A DNA stretch of 64,000 nucleotides from Azorinus chamasolen (taxonomy: Eukaryota; Mollusca; Bivalvia; Cardiida; Solecurtidae): positions 26,414,853-26,478,852 of the forward strand of contig OY755241.1 in the NCBI GenBank assembly GCA_963576725.1, given 5' to 3'. How positions within the stretch are numbered: the stretch's first letter is position 1; every line of letters begins with the position of its first letter. Position numbers and translations under genes: made by a program. A model generated the notes under the pieces. That model searched no databases. It was not told where the DNA came from and saw only the letters and a list, made by a program, of their open reading frames with translations. Shown in pieces: positions 30,707-43,169 of this stretch.

Positions 30707-30926
30707 ATTTGATTATATTTTCTCCCACTAATGATAAAAGATGATGATCTCATGGTTATTATAGCAATGTAAAATTATATGTTTAAATGATATCTGCTGA
30801 TACTGATTCTGTAAACAAATGCAAACAAAATATGAAGACTATGATTCAAACAGATTGGATTCAGGATTAGTATGTGTATTGTAAAATTTACACAGGTATG
30901 AGATTATGTTGATAAACTTTACTTAC

Positions 30927-31245
30927 CGCAATAGTGCTGTCTCATGACCTCCACATCATCACTGTATCTCACATATCTGACATCATTGTATCCCACATCT
31001 ATCTCTAACTCCTCGTCAGTGTTAATATCGTTCTCATTATCGCTTATCAGAATCGGATTGTTTGGTTCATCACCACACTTTAATTTATAGTCTAATGCCT
31101 TATGACATGACTTTATGATGATGATATCAGTCCTTATCAAATCGAACTGATCTTTAAATTGATTATGAATTTGGTTTAGTTTTTCAATGTTTTGATTAAA
31201 AATTTGGTGCTGTAAAGTAAGAAATTTAACTAATTGATTATTCAT
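30927..31245 (-). CDS. First coding exon of an unrecognised protein
   Basis: The minus-strand ATG at 31245 opens about 106 codons, ending at a strong donor (TATTGCG|GTAAGTAA) at 30926. The N-terminal ~60 residues (MNNQLVKFLTLQHQIFNQN, then IHNQFKDQFDLIRTDI) look like an amphipathic coiled coil. The rest is acidic (NENDINTDEELEIDVGYND) and ends in VEVMRQHYC. The start, coherent codon use and consensus donor support a real exon. I recognise no family, and no downstream exon was found to its left among the repeats. Confidence 0.5.
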
Positions 31246-32268
31246 GTTTCTTGTATAAATTCTTTTTAGAAATGCGACATAAGTCTTATGTAGAAGGCTT
31301 TCTTATTGGAGCAAATCTAACCCCATTTCTTTGTTTAGGGAACACTGCATGAAGTAACTAATATATAACGAAAGATAGAGAACAGATGATTAAATCAAAT
31401 TTGAGGGTGTTGATATTACATTTACAATTCATTAAAAAGATCTAAAATGATATGAGAAAATTACATTTACAGACTTTCAAATATTTGACATAATAATAAT
31501 TAATATACCCCATACTGGTGAGAAACATAAGGAACTTTAGATTCAAACATATGACATAATAATTAACTTGGTCTCCATACTGGTGGGAAAAAACCCGAGG
31601 AACGTCAGATATTCAATAATAATTAACTTGGTCTCCATACTGGTGGGAAAAACCCCGAGGAACTTCTGATATTCAAACTTATAAGTATAATTAAAACATG
31701 TTAATAAAATGGAAGCTGTTAACAACCATCTGGGGTTTGTCCCTGGTCTGTCCATGATTGTCGTCTGTTTTATACAGGGTGGGATTTATGATAGAGTTTC
31801 TGAGAGGTTTAAAATGGAATCTATAATTGAGTAATTCTTATGATTATTTAAAACATACTAAGCTATCTTTAAAGGGTTTTGATTCCTCGAATTTAGAACC
31901 TCTAAAATAAATTTATTCTTAGAAGTTCGACAGGGAACAGCATGGGTTATATAATAAACGCTAACATCACATTTTTAATTTCATGTATGAATAAAAAAAA
32001 GTTAACTGGATGTTTAGTGTTGGATAATTAGATTACAGTAAATTGGTTTAATAATATCTGTTGGTGGGGAAATCTCTGGAATCACTTAAAAGCTTTATTC
32101 ATTATATCTGGAGGTCATAAGGTTGGGAATTCTGTCGGGTTAGATTGGGGGGGGGGGGGGGTGCCGGGTCAAACTGTCGGACTCTTAGTTTTATACTACT
32201 GAGGTCAAGTTCCTGGTCAAAACTATAAAGTTGTCTGCTTCAGAATTAGTGTCTGTTTTTTCACTGTT
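31246..32268. other. AT-rich non-coding with a ~65 bp triple repeat
   Basis: At about 31500-31675 three units share CATACTGGTG.GAAA.. and GAGGAACTT/GTC. A 13-14 bp G-run lies near 32147. No other structure or gene is seen. Confidence 0.5.
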
Positions 32269-32272
32269 TTAA

Positions 32273-32487
32273 CCCATTCCCTCATAGGCTATTTTCAGAT
32301 CCTACCTCTGAATAAATCTGATAAGGAGCGTAAATTAGAGAAAAGGAAAATTTCAGAATTGTGTAGATTTGAAACCGTTGTGATAAATAGAGCATTTACT
32401 CCTATGGAGCAAATGCTCTATTTATCACAATGGCTTCATAAATTGACTATTACAGAGGCGTAGAATGACGTTTTATAGAGGAAAGGG
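32273..32487. mobile_element. TTAA-flanked piggyBac-like MITE
   Basis: TTAA at 32269-32272 and 32488-32491. The termini are CCCATTCCCTCATAGGC and TATAGAGGAAAGGG. The inner palindrome TTGTGATAAATAGAGCATTT pairs with AAATGCTCTATTTATCACAA. Same family as 4457-4676. Confidence 0.8.
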
Positions 32488-32499
32488 TTAATGCATACA

Positions 32500-32672
32500 G
32501 GTATGCGTCAGATCAGAGTCCAAACTGTGTGCTAATTTCAGTCAAGTCGTGCTAAAAAATAAGGCCCCATCCTGGGGTGGCCAGTTTTCTATAGAACATA
32601 GTGAACACTTTGAAAATCTTCTCCTCTGATTGTCTGGTGAGCGATATCGGGGCAATCATGGCCCTCTTGTTC
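32500..32672 (+). mobile_element. Right-end fragment of a non-autonomous Helentron-like element
   Basis: The unit remnant GAAAATCTTCTCCTCTGATT is followed by the terminus TGGTGAGCGATATCGGGGCA and GGCCCTCTTGTT. The left part is missing. Confidence 0.65.
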
Positions 32673-32989
32673 TCATTTTACCTCATACCTCCGGGAGGAT
32701 TTTCGCTTTCTGGTTTTTCTTCTACTCCTGGCTGTCAAGCTATGCCTTAACATAGGCATTTGTCTCTTTAGTGTTGCCTTTTCTTGTACTAATATTCTGA
32801 AAGCAAAAGTAGAAATTCAACCAGAAATGGTGTCAAAGCCACCTGATGCTCACCTGTTTAAAAGTTCAGTCTAAAACGTGTCATATTGAATACAAAAAAA
32901 ATCAATTTTCAATTTAAACTGAACTGCATCAATATCACAACCAAAGGCAACCAAATACCAGTTTTCATAAATTTAAGAAGATTATTAAA

Positions 32990-34995
32990 CAAAAAAGATG
33001 CATACCAAATATGGAAGCCCTAGGTCTATTCAGGTTCCAATGTAATAGGCAGTTAAAGATTTTTGCAAAAGTAGGTCAAAGGTGAAGGTCAGAAGGGTAA
33101 AAATGTTGGCATGGTCATACCAAGTATATAAGTCCTATGTCCATCGCATCCAATAGCATAGGCATTTAAAGATTTTTGCAAAAGAAGGTCAAAGGTCAAA
33201 GTCAAGGTCACATGGTAAAAAACATTGGTATGGTTGGAAAGTCTTAAGACAGGAAATATACATCCAAAGTATGGAAGCCCTAGGTCTATTGGTTCCAATG
33301 TTATATGCATTTAAAGACTTTTGCAAAAGTAGGTCAAATGTTAAGGTCAATGTCAGAAGGGCAAATATGTTTGCATGGTCATACCGAGTATGGAAGTCCT
33401 AGGTATACTGGTTCCAAGTTATAGGCACTTACAGATTTTTGCAAAATAGGTGAAATATCAAGGTCATATGGTAAAAAACATTGGTGTGTTTGAAAAAGTC
33501 TCCAGACAGAAAAGATACAAATCAAGTATGGAAGTATATGCATTTAAAAACTTTTGCAAAAGTAGGCCAAAGGTCAAGGTCAGAAAGGCAAACATGTTGG
33601 CATGGTCATACCAGGTATGGAAGCCCTAGGCCTATTTGTTGCAATGCTATAGGCATTTAAAGACTTTTGCAAACGTAAGTCAAAGGTCAAGGTCACATGG
33701 TAAAAACAATGGTATGGTTGGAAGACAAAAAAGTTGCATACCAAGTATGGAAGCCCTTGGCCTACCAGTTCAAATTTTATAGGCATTTAAAGAAGTTTGC
33801 AAAAGTAGGTCAAAGGTCAAAGTAACATGGCAAAAACAATATTGTTGGAAAGGTCTTAACACAAGAAAGTTGCATACCAAGTATGGAAGCCTTTGGCCCA
33901 TTGGTTCAAATGTTATAGGCATTTAAAGATTTTTTCAAAAGTAGGTCAAAGGTCAAGGTCAGGAGGGCAAAAAAGTTGGCATGATCATACCAGATATGGA
34001 AGTCCTAGGCCTATTGGTTCCAATAATATAGGCATTTAAAGATTTTTTCAAAAGTAGGTCTAAGGTCAAGGTCAGAAGGCAAAACAACAATATTGTTGGA
34101 TGTTATTTAAAGATTTTTGCAAAAGTAGGTCAAATGCCAAGGTCAGGAGGGCAAAAAAGTTGACATGATCATACCAAATATGGAAGCCCTATGTCCATTG
34201 GTTCAAATACTATAGGCATTTAAAGATTTTTGCAAAAGTAGGTCAAAGGTCAAGGTCAGGAGGGCAAAAGGCAAAAAAGTGGGCATGATCATACCAAGTA
34301 TTGAAGTCCTAAGCCTATTGGTTCCAATAATATAGGCATTTAAAGATTTTTTCAAAAGTAGGTCAAAGGTCACAGTCAAGGTCAGAAGGGCAAACAATAA
34401 TATTGTTGCAAAAATCTTAACACAAGAAAGTTGCATACCAAGTATGGAAGTCCTAGGTCTATTGGTTCAAATACTATAGGCATTTAAAGATTTTTTGAAA
34501 AAGTAGGTCAAAGGTAAAGGTCAAGGTCAGAAGGGCAAAAATATTGGCATGGTCATACCAAGTATGGAAGCCCTAGGCCAAATGGCTCCAATGATATAGG
34601 TATTTAAAGATTTTTGCAAAAGTAGGTCAAAGTCAGAAGGGCAAAAATATTGGCATGGTCGGAAGGGTCACGACAATATGAACCTTCTCACCAAATTTCA
34701 GCATCATAGCACAAATATTAAGCTTTATACCAACCCGTCCAAAAAACTTTTAACCTGGTGATTTTTGGCCCCACAAAAAACTAAGTCCAAAACATATCAA
34801 AAATTGATAAAATCGAAAAATATTTTTAATGTTTAACTTCATAGCAGCAATATTTGACCTCAAATGAACTTCCATACAAAATTTCAGCATCCTAGTACAA
34901 ATATTAAGCTTTAAAACAACCCGTCCAAAATACTTTAACCTTGGCCACGCTCACGCCGGGGGTATAGCATAAGCTCTACTGTTCTACGAACAGGC
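32990..34995 (-). mobile_element. Tandem-core element, ~120 bp units, minus orientation
   Basis: More than ten units share ACCAAGTATGGAAGCCCTAG, ATAGGCATTTAAAGATTTTT and GCAAAAGTAGGTCAAAGGTC. The right side ends at 34995 with GAACAGGCGAGCTAAAA, the inverted AGCTCGCC-type left end. Each unit carries one or more AGGTCA half-sites. The opposite CTCTTGTT end is not found. Short minus ORFs repeat with the unit and are not genes. Confidence 0.8.
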
Positions 34996-35027
34996 GAGCT
35001 AAAAAAGAGTCGTCTCATTTTTCGTAG

Positions 35028-35340
35028 CTATGATGAAATGTCCTCCTGCCGCTTTAAATCGGCTTTCACTTTAGAAATATTTGTTTTTTCCTCCCCTGCA
35101 TCACTTAATAGTGTTCTCATTTCTACACGTCTTAATTCATAATGCAGTCTTAACACATCACTTGTTAACTTAGTATTTTGATCGCACACATCTTTCAACT
35201 GTTTGTTTTCATTCTCTTGATTAACTGTTTTTATATTCAGCTGATTTTGAGAATACGATGCACTCTCTGCAAGTGCACCACGATACACTTCACTAAGAGT
35301 CTGTTGATTGTGCCAAACATCACAAGTGAACTCGAGAAAT
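35028..35340 (-). CDS. Coiled-coil exon of an unrecognised protein
   Basis: On the minus strand the frame is open from about 35340 (EFTCDVWHNQQTLSEVYRG) to a stop after LKRQEDISS. The whole stretch is predicted helical and heptad-like (NENKQLKDVCDQNTKLTSDV, LRLHYELRRVEMRTLL). The GTG at 35288 is not needed as a start; a splice acceptor near TTTCTCGAG would suit a terminal exon. The end lies only ~35 bp from an element terminus, so part of the 3' end may be transposon-derived. Family unknown. Confidence 0.45.
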
Positions 35341-36004
35341 CAAATCATATACCTATCAACCATTATGTAAAGTTCTAAAAAAAAGTTAAAACAATCAGTA
35401 ATTAGTAATAACTTAACAGAGCAAACTACTTATAACAAGTTGTTCTCTTTTGGTCGATTGTTTATTTGACGGAGGTTATCCCCTCTGCCAAGAACTAAAA
35501 GGAAGACAGGTCGGTGGTTGATTGGGTCAACGTAGTTGTCCCAATCTATAGCTATCCCTGGATTTCCACACAGGCATTCGGCTCATGAAACAAAGCTGAA
35601 ATTTCGTACTTATTTTCATAATTCTCTGTAGATTCTCTAGCATAGAATGTACGTAACTTCAGCTTTGTCTCAAAACTTCATTTTTCGGGTCCAAACGTTA
35701 CAAAACGTCAATTTAGGTATATTTTAACTCATTTCAGAAAAAAAATATGAACCGAATACCTATGGATTTCCCCCATATTTAATCGTAATCAACCGCGCCT
35801 CAAAGTAGTGCATTTTGATATCACATAATTGAATATGTCGGTCCTGCCTTGCAGAAATCTCAAGTCGGTAGCGCGACTGATCGTGTAAATCGTGACTGAT
35901 TGTGTATGAATGCAATCTTGATATAACAGGGAACACAAACACAAAACTATATTTATATCGCTACACTGCGGCTCAGCTTCTTTCAGCTTTGACAGAAACA
36001 TGAT
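35341..36004. other. Non-coding, no gene recognised
   Basis: No supported ORF. The right end leads into the motif-rich stretch described next. Confidence 0.4.
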
Positions 36005-36365
36005 AATGCGCATGCGTGTTTTACTCTTCTCAGTAGCGATTAGGGAGATGACTGTCGATTGCTAAGTTTGCCGAGGTTTTGATTTCGGATTGCATGGATT
36101 TTTGTGAACGCTATTTAAGGTTTTGTATAAACTAAGTCATAATGATAATGCCATACGAAAGTCTAGTTCTGGGAAACAATGCCGAATGTGCTGCCTTTCA
36201 TTGCAATAACTGTTAACAATCAGAAGATTCCCGTTGCACCCGTCCTGGTGGACCTTTCCCACAGTAACCGATCCTGCAATGTAGTACGAATTCAGAAGAA
36301 ACTTTATCATTGGTGAAGCAGTAAAAGACTGTCCTTATGAAATACATGAACGCCATTCCTCACAA
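36005..36365 (+). promoter_or_regulatory. Possible promoter and 5' exon of a host gene, interrupted by LINE copy C
   Basis: TGCGCATGCGTG (about 36006-36017) is close to the NRF-1 palindrome. Downstream, 36174-36360 and 39261-39331 join when LINE copy C is removed (shared duplication CCTCACAATGAA). The joined sequence ends in AAGCTATG|GTAAGTG, a strong donor. A short ORF (MPNVLPFIAITVNNQKIPV...) starts at about 36178 and stops within 46 codons. Whether any frame is translated is unclear. Confidence 0.3.
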
Positions 36366-39260
36366 TGAATGAATGAATGAATGGTGTTTTACGGCCCATC
36401 GACACTGATGGTCATATAGAGCCGAATAAATAATGTAAATAAAACTATGTGATGAAATCAAATAAAGACAATCTCACTAGATTATGTAAATGTCAGTCCC
36501 GATCAACAGGATTGTAAATAAAATAAGGACAAAACATAAACGACATTCTAAAAATATACCTTTTAAATTTTAGAATATATATTAATGGCTTTTAAAAAAT
36601 CATATTTTTGGTATTTCTACCAGCTCAAACAGTTTCCTCAGGGAATCTGCTTGAAAGAACCTATCTCTGATTAAGATTAAATCAGGACATTCAATGAGAA
36701 TGTGCTGAATTGTATAAGGCTCAAAACAAAATAAACATTCAGGTTGAACTTCACCTTTCAGTAAAAATGAATGAGTTAAAAAAGAGTGTCCAATTCTTAT
36801 TCTGGCCAATACGACCTCATCATGCAGAATTGGTAAGCATGAACAAAGATGTTCACCTAAAATAGGTTTAACAGCATGGAGCTTGTTATGAATTTCATCA
36901 TTCCAAGACTCCTGCCATTTATATAGAATATGTCTAGTAATTTGTGGTTTGAAATCCGAATACGGTAATCTCATATCAGATTCAGGCGATTCAAGCGCAG
37001 ACTTCGCTGCAAGATCCGCCCTCTCGTTACCCTGTATTCCACAATGACTAGGTATCCAACAAAATATTACATCTTTTGAATAAGACATTTCATGGTATTT
37101 TAAAACAAGTCTTTTAATAAGAACATTTTTTGTAGAACATTTACTCAGAGATTGTAAAACAGAAAGAGAATCCGAAAAGATTATATGTTTACCATATGAT
37201 TTTCCAGCAATATAATCAAGAGCTAAATCAATAGCTTTGATCTCTGCTGAAAAAATGGAGGCATTATCAGGAAGCCGAAATTTTGTCTCTGTGTCATCAG
37301 CCACAAATGCAGCTGCGACTCTCTCATCATCTTTTGAACCATCAGTATAAACTTGTTCATAATCTTCAAATCTTGAAATTATTTCATTTAAAAAAGAACT
37401 GAATTCAAGCGAGCTTGTTTCAGACTTTTTATGCCGTGTTAGTTCAAAGATAACTTTTGGTGGTTTAATAGTCCAAGGTGGTATAGATTCAACTTAAGTC
37501 TTTTCAACCAAAGACAAATCTATATCACTATTTTGAAAACTGTTTTTCATACGTATTCCGAAAGGTGGAATTACCTTTTCCTTTGATTCAAATAAACGTT
37601 GATATTTAGGTCTAAAAACATTTTTATGAGCGGGATTTGATGGGTTTGAAGCTAATTTAGAGGTATACTACATGGATAGTTTTTCACGACGAGAGTAAAG
37701 TGATGGCTCATTCGCCTCAACATATAAACTTTTAGCAGGGGATGTCCTAAAGGCACCCAATGCTAAACGTAAACCTTGGTGATGAATTGGATCAAGCATC
37801 TGCAAGTATGATTTCCTTGCAGAGCCATATACAACACTACCATAATCCAGTTTGGACCTCACTAAACTTCTATACAATTTGAGCATTACATTGCGATCTG
37901 CACCCCATTCGGTATGTGCAAGAACGCGAAGCAATTTCAAAGTTTTCTGGCATTTAGCCTTTAAATATTTAAGATGAGGTATAAAGGAAAGTTTTTTGTC
38001 AAAAATGACACCGAGAAATTTTGCCTGGTCTACAACAGGAATGGGATCACCATTCAAGTGCAACTCCGGATCATTGTGAAATTTTCTCAGTTGACAAAAA
38101 TGTACACAATTTGTTTTAGACTTGGAAAATTTAAAACCGTTTTCAGTAGCCCACTTTTGAGCTTTATCAATGGACTGTTGAAGTTGTCGTTCAACAGTAC
38201 GCATGTGTTTAGAACGGTAACAAATTAAAAAGTCATCAACATACAATGAACAGTCAGTGTCACTAGTAATAGATTTAACAATATTATTAATTTTAACATT
38301 AAATAGAGTGACTGACAAAATACTTCCTTGTGGAACACCCATTTCCTGTTTTTGCATACCAGAAAGAGTAGTTCCAACACGGACTTGAAATTCCCTATCA
38401 TTTAAAAAGTTTTCAATAAAAACTGGAAGTCGACCTTTAAGTCCAGATTCATGAAGGTCTTTCATTATGCCATACTTCCAAGTTGTATCGTAAGCTTTCT
38501 CAAGATCAAAGAAGACAGCAACTAAGTGCTCCTTCTTGATGAAAGCTTCACGAATAAATGTTTCCAACCTAACTAAATGATCATTTGTACTTCTTTGGCT
38601 CCTGAATCCACTTTGATACTCCGTAATGAGGTTGTTGGATTCAAGATACCAAACAAGTCTTGCGTTAATCATGCGCTCTAAAGTTTTACATACGCAGCTC
38701 GTCAAGGCTATAGGACGATAATTATTTGGATCTGTGTTATCTTTCCCTGGTTTTGGAACAGGAATAACTGTTGCCTGTTTCCAAAACTTGGGCAATTTAC
38801 CACTTGACCATATATGGTTAAAAATATCTAAAAGAACATGTATACAATTTGAAGGCAAGTGCTTAAGGAATTGATAATGAATGTCATCAGGTCCAACAGC
38901 TGTATCGTGCGATTTATTAAGAGAATCGAACAATTCTCTCTCAGTAAAAGGTAAATTGTAGCTTTCAGTGTTGTGAGACGTAAAATTAAGTTTTTCCTTT
39001 TCCTTATTCTTTTTTATATGTCTAAATTCAGGAGTAGACTTAGCTGATGAAGAGTTTTTAGCAAAAGCATCAGCTAAGGAATTGGCTATATCTTTTACAT
39101 CTGTTATTTTTTTATCATCTGTATTTAAATGTCCAAAAGAGGATTTACCGTTACCACTTATTTTACGCACCATATCCCATACCTTCTTTACTGATGAACG
39201 ACAATTTAATTTAGAAACATATTTCTTCCAAGACTGTGATTTAACAGTCTTGATAGTACT
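36366..39260 (-). mobile_element. LINE copy C, 5'-truncated, with 12 bp target duplication
   Basis: The minus-strand 3' UTR with GAAT run lies on the left and the truncation in the endonuclease-RT linker at 39260 on the right. The target duplication CCTCACAATGAA is at 36358-36369 and 39261-39272, overlapping the GAAT run by a few bases. It is close in sequence to copy B, so the family was recently active. Confidence 0.9.
36600..39260 (-). pseudogene. LINE copy C ORF2 (RT and RNase H)
   Basis: 39260-37670 keeps the RT in one frame: VWDMVRKISGNGKSSFGHLN, AVGPDDIHYQFLKHLP, YRPIALTSCVCKTLERMI, FFDLEKAYDT, MGVPQGSILS and YVDD (about 38232-38243). A TAG (about 37667-37669) replaces the Gln codon seen in copy B, and a TAA near 37495 breaks the linker. 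From 37304 the RNase H frame reads to near the end (FSAEIKAIDLALDYIAG, IFSDSLSVLQ, IPSHCGIQGNERADLA) and is cut by a small deletion at about 36600. The three lesions differ from those of copy B. Confidence 0.9.
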
Positions 39261-39272
39261 CCTCACAATGAA

Positions 39273-39529
39273 GCAATTTGATTGCTGTGGATCAATCATA
39301 TCGGCCGCAAGCCAGTTTCTGAAGCTATGGTAAGTGAAATTCTGGGTCTGAATTTTTTTAGTTTTTATGGCGTTCGGAACGCCATATACTAGTTGGTCTC
39401 TTTACGGCAAAGAGTTCACTTGTCTAGTGAACATGCGCAAGACAAAATAGTTTTCTTCAAGTCTGCACTAGATCTAGTTTGGTTGTAAAATGTTCATGTA
39501 TTTGTTTACTCTTCATGCATTTAATAATA
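39273..39529. other. Unique segment with several short hairpins
   Basis: After the donor at 39331 come TATGGCGTTCGGAACGCCATA and GTTCACTTGTCTAGTGAAC, both near-perfect hairpins. No ORF. Confidence 0.45.
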
Positions 39530-39543
39530 ATTCGCTGTGTGAG

Positions 39544-39851
39544 TTTAATCTTAATCAGAGATAGGTTCTTTCAAGCAGATTCCCTGAGGGATCTGTTTGA
39601 GCTGGTAGAAATACCAAAAATATTTGATTTTTTAAAAGCCATTAATATATATTCTAAAATTTAAAAGGTATATTTTTAGAATGTCGATTATGTTTTGTCC
39701 TTACTTTATTTACAATCCTGTTGATCGGGACTGACATTTACATAATCTAGTAGTGAGATTGACTTTATTTGATTTCATCATATAGATTTATTTACATTAC
39801 TTGTTCGGCTCTATATGACCATCAGTGTCGATGGGCCGTAAAACACCATTC
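39544..39851 (+). mobile_element. LINE copy D, 308 bp, plus strand, 14 bp target duplication
   Basis: It carries the last ~37 codons of ORF2 (RDRFFQADSLRDLFELVEIP... IYSKI) and the whole 3' UTR, ending CCATTC. ATTCGCTGTGTGAG flanks it at 39530-39543 and 39852-39865. It is opposite in orientation to copy C, 0.3 kb away. Confidence 0.92.
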
Positions 39852-39895
39852 ATTCGCTGTGTGAGATAATTACTACTAATCTACACAAGTTTTTT

Positions 39896-40376
39896 AGCTC
39901 ACCAGAGCACAAAGTGCTCAGGGTGAGCTTTTGTGATCGCCTGTTGTCCGTCGTCAACAATTTGAACCTTTAAAAATCTTCTCCTCTGAATCTAGGCCTT
40001 ACAGTTTCAGAGAAGAAGATTTTTAAAGATTTTCCTATGAAAAACTGATAAACCCTTGGGCGGGGCCATTTTTGGGCCGGGGGTCATAATTTGAACAATC
40101 TTTGTAGAGGACCATGCTTCATGCCAAATATCAAAGGTCTAGGCCTTAGAGTTTCAAAGAAGATTTTTAAAGATTTTCCTATGAAAAACTGATAAGCCCT
40201 TGGGCGGGGCCATTTTTGGCCCGGGGGTCATGTGAACAACGTTTCGTTCCCCCTAGCCACTGATGCTTCTGACAAAATTTGGTTAAAATCGGGTCAGCGG
40301 TTTCAGAGATGTCGTTTGAAAATGTGGACGGACGCCGGACAAATAGCTCATCCTGAGCCTTTGGCTCAGGTGAGCT
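39896..40376. mobile_element. Element with two AGCTCACC-type ends facing outwards
   Basis: The left end AGCTCACCAGAGCACAAAGT...GGGTGAGC and the right end GCTCATCCTGAGCC...GCTCAGGTGAGCT are both left-end hairpins, in opposite orientation. The core has two ~150 bp units (AAACTGATAA.CCCTTGGGCG). The CTCTTGTT end is missing. Confidence 0.75.
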
Positions 40377-41547
40377 AAAAATCGAATCGAAAATGAGATC
40401 TGCCAAACCGAATCGAGGGCAAAAGATGGCGGTTCAATTCACATCGCGATTAATCGTTTCACCCTTACAAACAACTGAGAGATCTATGAATGCTCCCTTT
40501 CATTTAGTTAACCCTTTCCCTCATATAAATGCCATTTCACACATCCGCAACAGAGCAGACCCAGATCAGATGGCTCCTAAAGCAACCGTCTGATCAGCGT
40601 CTTCTCTGTTTGCTATTGAATTTTTAAAATGGTTCCTATGTTCCAACTTATTCATTTCATTGAAGCTTCTTTGTCCATGCCCATTCGGTAGGTACTGAAA
40701 TTCAGAATAGAACGGCGAAAGTGTTGAAAAAATTATAGTGCCAAATTGCCAATTTATTATAGATGTCATGATTAATCTGCTAGATGCATATGTTATCTGT
40801 TTTTAAAAATATCTTATATTTTTAATATAACATACTGTTTGTGATTTGTGCAATATTTTGGCTCAGCATATATGTGTATATAATTTTAACTGTCACAAAA
40901 CTAAGGTTATTGGTACATGTAACACTACATTGAAAGTTGTGAAGTATGAGAATTTGTTAAAGATTGAAGAGTGCACAGAATATTTTGTAAAACGTTAGTT
41001 TATGTAAAAGCATCCTCTAAATATCAGACTGTATCCACTTTATATGGGAAGATAGATAACAATTTTCAATTCTTTTGCATATGAAAGACATTTCTGTATA
41101 CTCTAATATTGGGCCGGGAAAGCTAGAAATGTACGGTTGTACAGATGTTTGGACTTTCCCAGGTTCACTAGATTTACTCAATTCATTCCATTTTGAAATG
41201 CCATGACAATAATACTAATAGTACTTCTTTAACCTCATTTACAGAATTAAGACCAGTCTTTGAAAGATCTAAGTATCTTAGAACTTTGGCTGATATGAAG
41301 TACTAACATTAAAAAAAAACCCAACAGAACTAAGATTAATGTCGCAACATTTTATTCAATTTGATCACCATAGTAACAAAATGTGTATTGAAATATCTTG
41401 TCCTTTATGCAATACATATGATGATTTGAATAATACATGTTTAATAGGGTTTGACAGTAACATTTTCTGTCTGCAAGTCAACAGACCTGTAATTTTGATA
41501 CAAATTAAAATAAGCTTAAATATTGTTGAACTCGCCTGAATTTGCTA
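40377..41547. other. Non-coding; one partial MITE
   Basis: At about 40508-40620, TTAACCCTTTCCCTCATATA is followed by the inverted pair CAGATCAGATGGCTCC / CGTCTGATC, a one-ended copy of another TTAA MITE. No gene is supported in the rest. Confidence 0.5.
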
Positions 41548-41561
41548 AATTCTGTATAAAA

Positions 41562-41645
41562 GAATGAATGAATGGTGTTTTACGGCCCATCGAGACTGAT
41601 GGTCATATAGAGCCGAATAAATAATGTAAATGAAACTTACTTTAT
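41562..41645 (-). mobile_element. 84 bp LINE tail with 14 bp target duplication
   Basis: GAAT run and LINE 3' end up to AATGTAAATGAAACTTAC. AATTCTGTATAAAA flanks it at 41548-41561 and 41646-41659. Confidence 0.92.
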
Positions 41646-42189
41646 AATTCTGTATAAAAAAAATCAAGTCCACTTGTCAGCTAGAAATGGTCACCATAAT
41701 GTCTCCACTGTGTATGCCGATGGGTCTTTTCATCCAAACTGTCTTATCCCAGCTAAAACGTCTTTTTGCATGGAGCTGTCTGATGAGGATCTGCTGTTTG
41801 CTTACGATGAAATATAGGTATAGTTTCATAGTTTTGGTGATGATAAAACTCCTATGTCCATGAGCTATTCTGGGAATAAATCTAATTAATATTCATGGTG
41901 TCATATGATCTTACATGAATATTCATGTAGTGTTCAAAGGTCACACTTTGAGGTCAAGGATCATGAAATGATGTTTGCCTGCTGGCTCAACTGGTTCGCC
42001 ATTCACACTATTGCATGCACATCCTTGCATGTGTTGTATTGTATGCTTTCAAAGCAACAAATGATCAGAATGTTTTAGATTGACATATAAATTGTAGTTT
42101 AAATAGTATCTTTTGGCTCCAGTGTCCAGCTTCCTTTCATCGCAAGAAGATACTTTCTTAACGAGCATTTAAACTATCGTCGTCTGCTT

Positions 42190-42584
42190 TAGTAAAACTT
42201 TGAAAAACTTCTCTGAAACTGGAAGGCTGTCAGATTTCATATTTGGCAAATAGCATTATGTTCAGATCCTATACATAAGTTATATAAATATATGCCCCTG
42301 GGGTAAAAATTGGACTCGCTCCATGGGTGGTCAGTTTTCAATGGATACATAGTGAAAACTTTGAAAATCTTCTCCTGAAACTGGAAGGTTCTCAGCTTCA
42401 ATATTTGGCAGATAGCATCATGTCAGGTCAGCTACAAAGTTGCATAAATTATATCGCAGGGGTAAAAATTGGCTCCGCCCTAGAGCCAACTAGTTTTCTA
42501 TAGAAACATATAGTTAAAACTTTGAAAATCTTCTCCTCCGATTGTCTGGTGAGCGATGTCAGGGCCAATCTGGCCCTCTTGTTT
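42190..42584 (+). mobile_element. Right-end fragment of a non-autonomous Helentron-like element
   Basis: Two ~150 bp units (AAACTTTGAAAATCTTCTCC, ATATTTGGCA.ATAGCAT) are followed by TGGTGAGCGATGTCAGGGCC and GGCCCTCTTGTTT. The left end is missing. The stretch 41660-42189 before it has no gene. Confidence 0.7.
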
Positions 42585-43169
42585 ATTGTTTAATGTTCAT
42601 ACTTTAGTTTATGAACTTGTTTGTGTTTTTTATTCCCCGCATCATGTTATAAGAGGGATATACTAGAATCAGCCTATAGGACAGTCAGTCCGCATTTAAA
42701 CGTAGGAAACTTTAATATTCATAATTCAGTTTATGATCTTGTTTTTGTGTTTTAAACCCCCGCAAACATATTTAAAGAGGAATATACTAGAATCACCCTG
42801 TAGGGCAGTCGATCCACATTTAAACATGGGAAGCTAGGGTTGCAAACTCCTCAAGTTTTACAGTAACTGAATTTATACATGGTATACATAATAACCATGA
42901 ATGGTTGATGTGCAGAACACAATTTCCATATGCTTACTGCTGGGAATTGCAGAATTCTCTCCTTTTGAACATTGTGTGTTTTTGTCAATTTGGAATGAAA
43001 TATCATGAATACCTCAGTTTGAAAGTTGGTCAAGACACCATTTTCATATCTGTATATGCAGTCATTACAAACTTATCTCCCCTTGAAACTTTTAGTATTT
43101 TTATTGTGTCTTGTTACATGGGTAGTTTGTGTAACTTGGATTTGCAATCAAAGCTGCAGTGCATGGGTA
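42585..43169. other. Non-coding with a short duplicated phrase
   Basis: Two ~120 bp units near 42595 and 42710 share TATACTAGAATCA and AGTCAGTCCGCATTTAAAC / AGTCGATCCACATTTAAAC. No gene. Confidence 0.45.

Noticed and set aside
31543..31755. 70-codon minus-strand ORF with repeated FLGFFPTSMETKLIIIEYL.
   Set aside because: Produced by the ~65 bp triple repeat. No other coding evidence.
36188..36322. 45-codon ORF as a zinc-finger (THAP-like) start.
   Set aside because: Only CAAFHCNN in another frame recalls it. No continuation, so not called.
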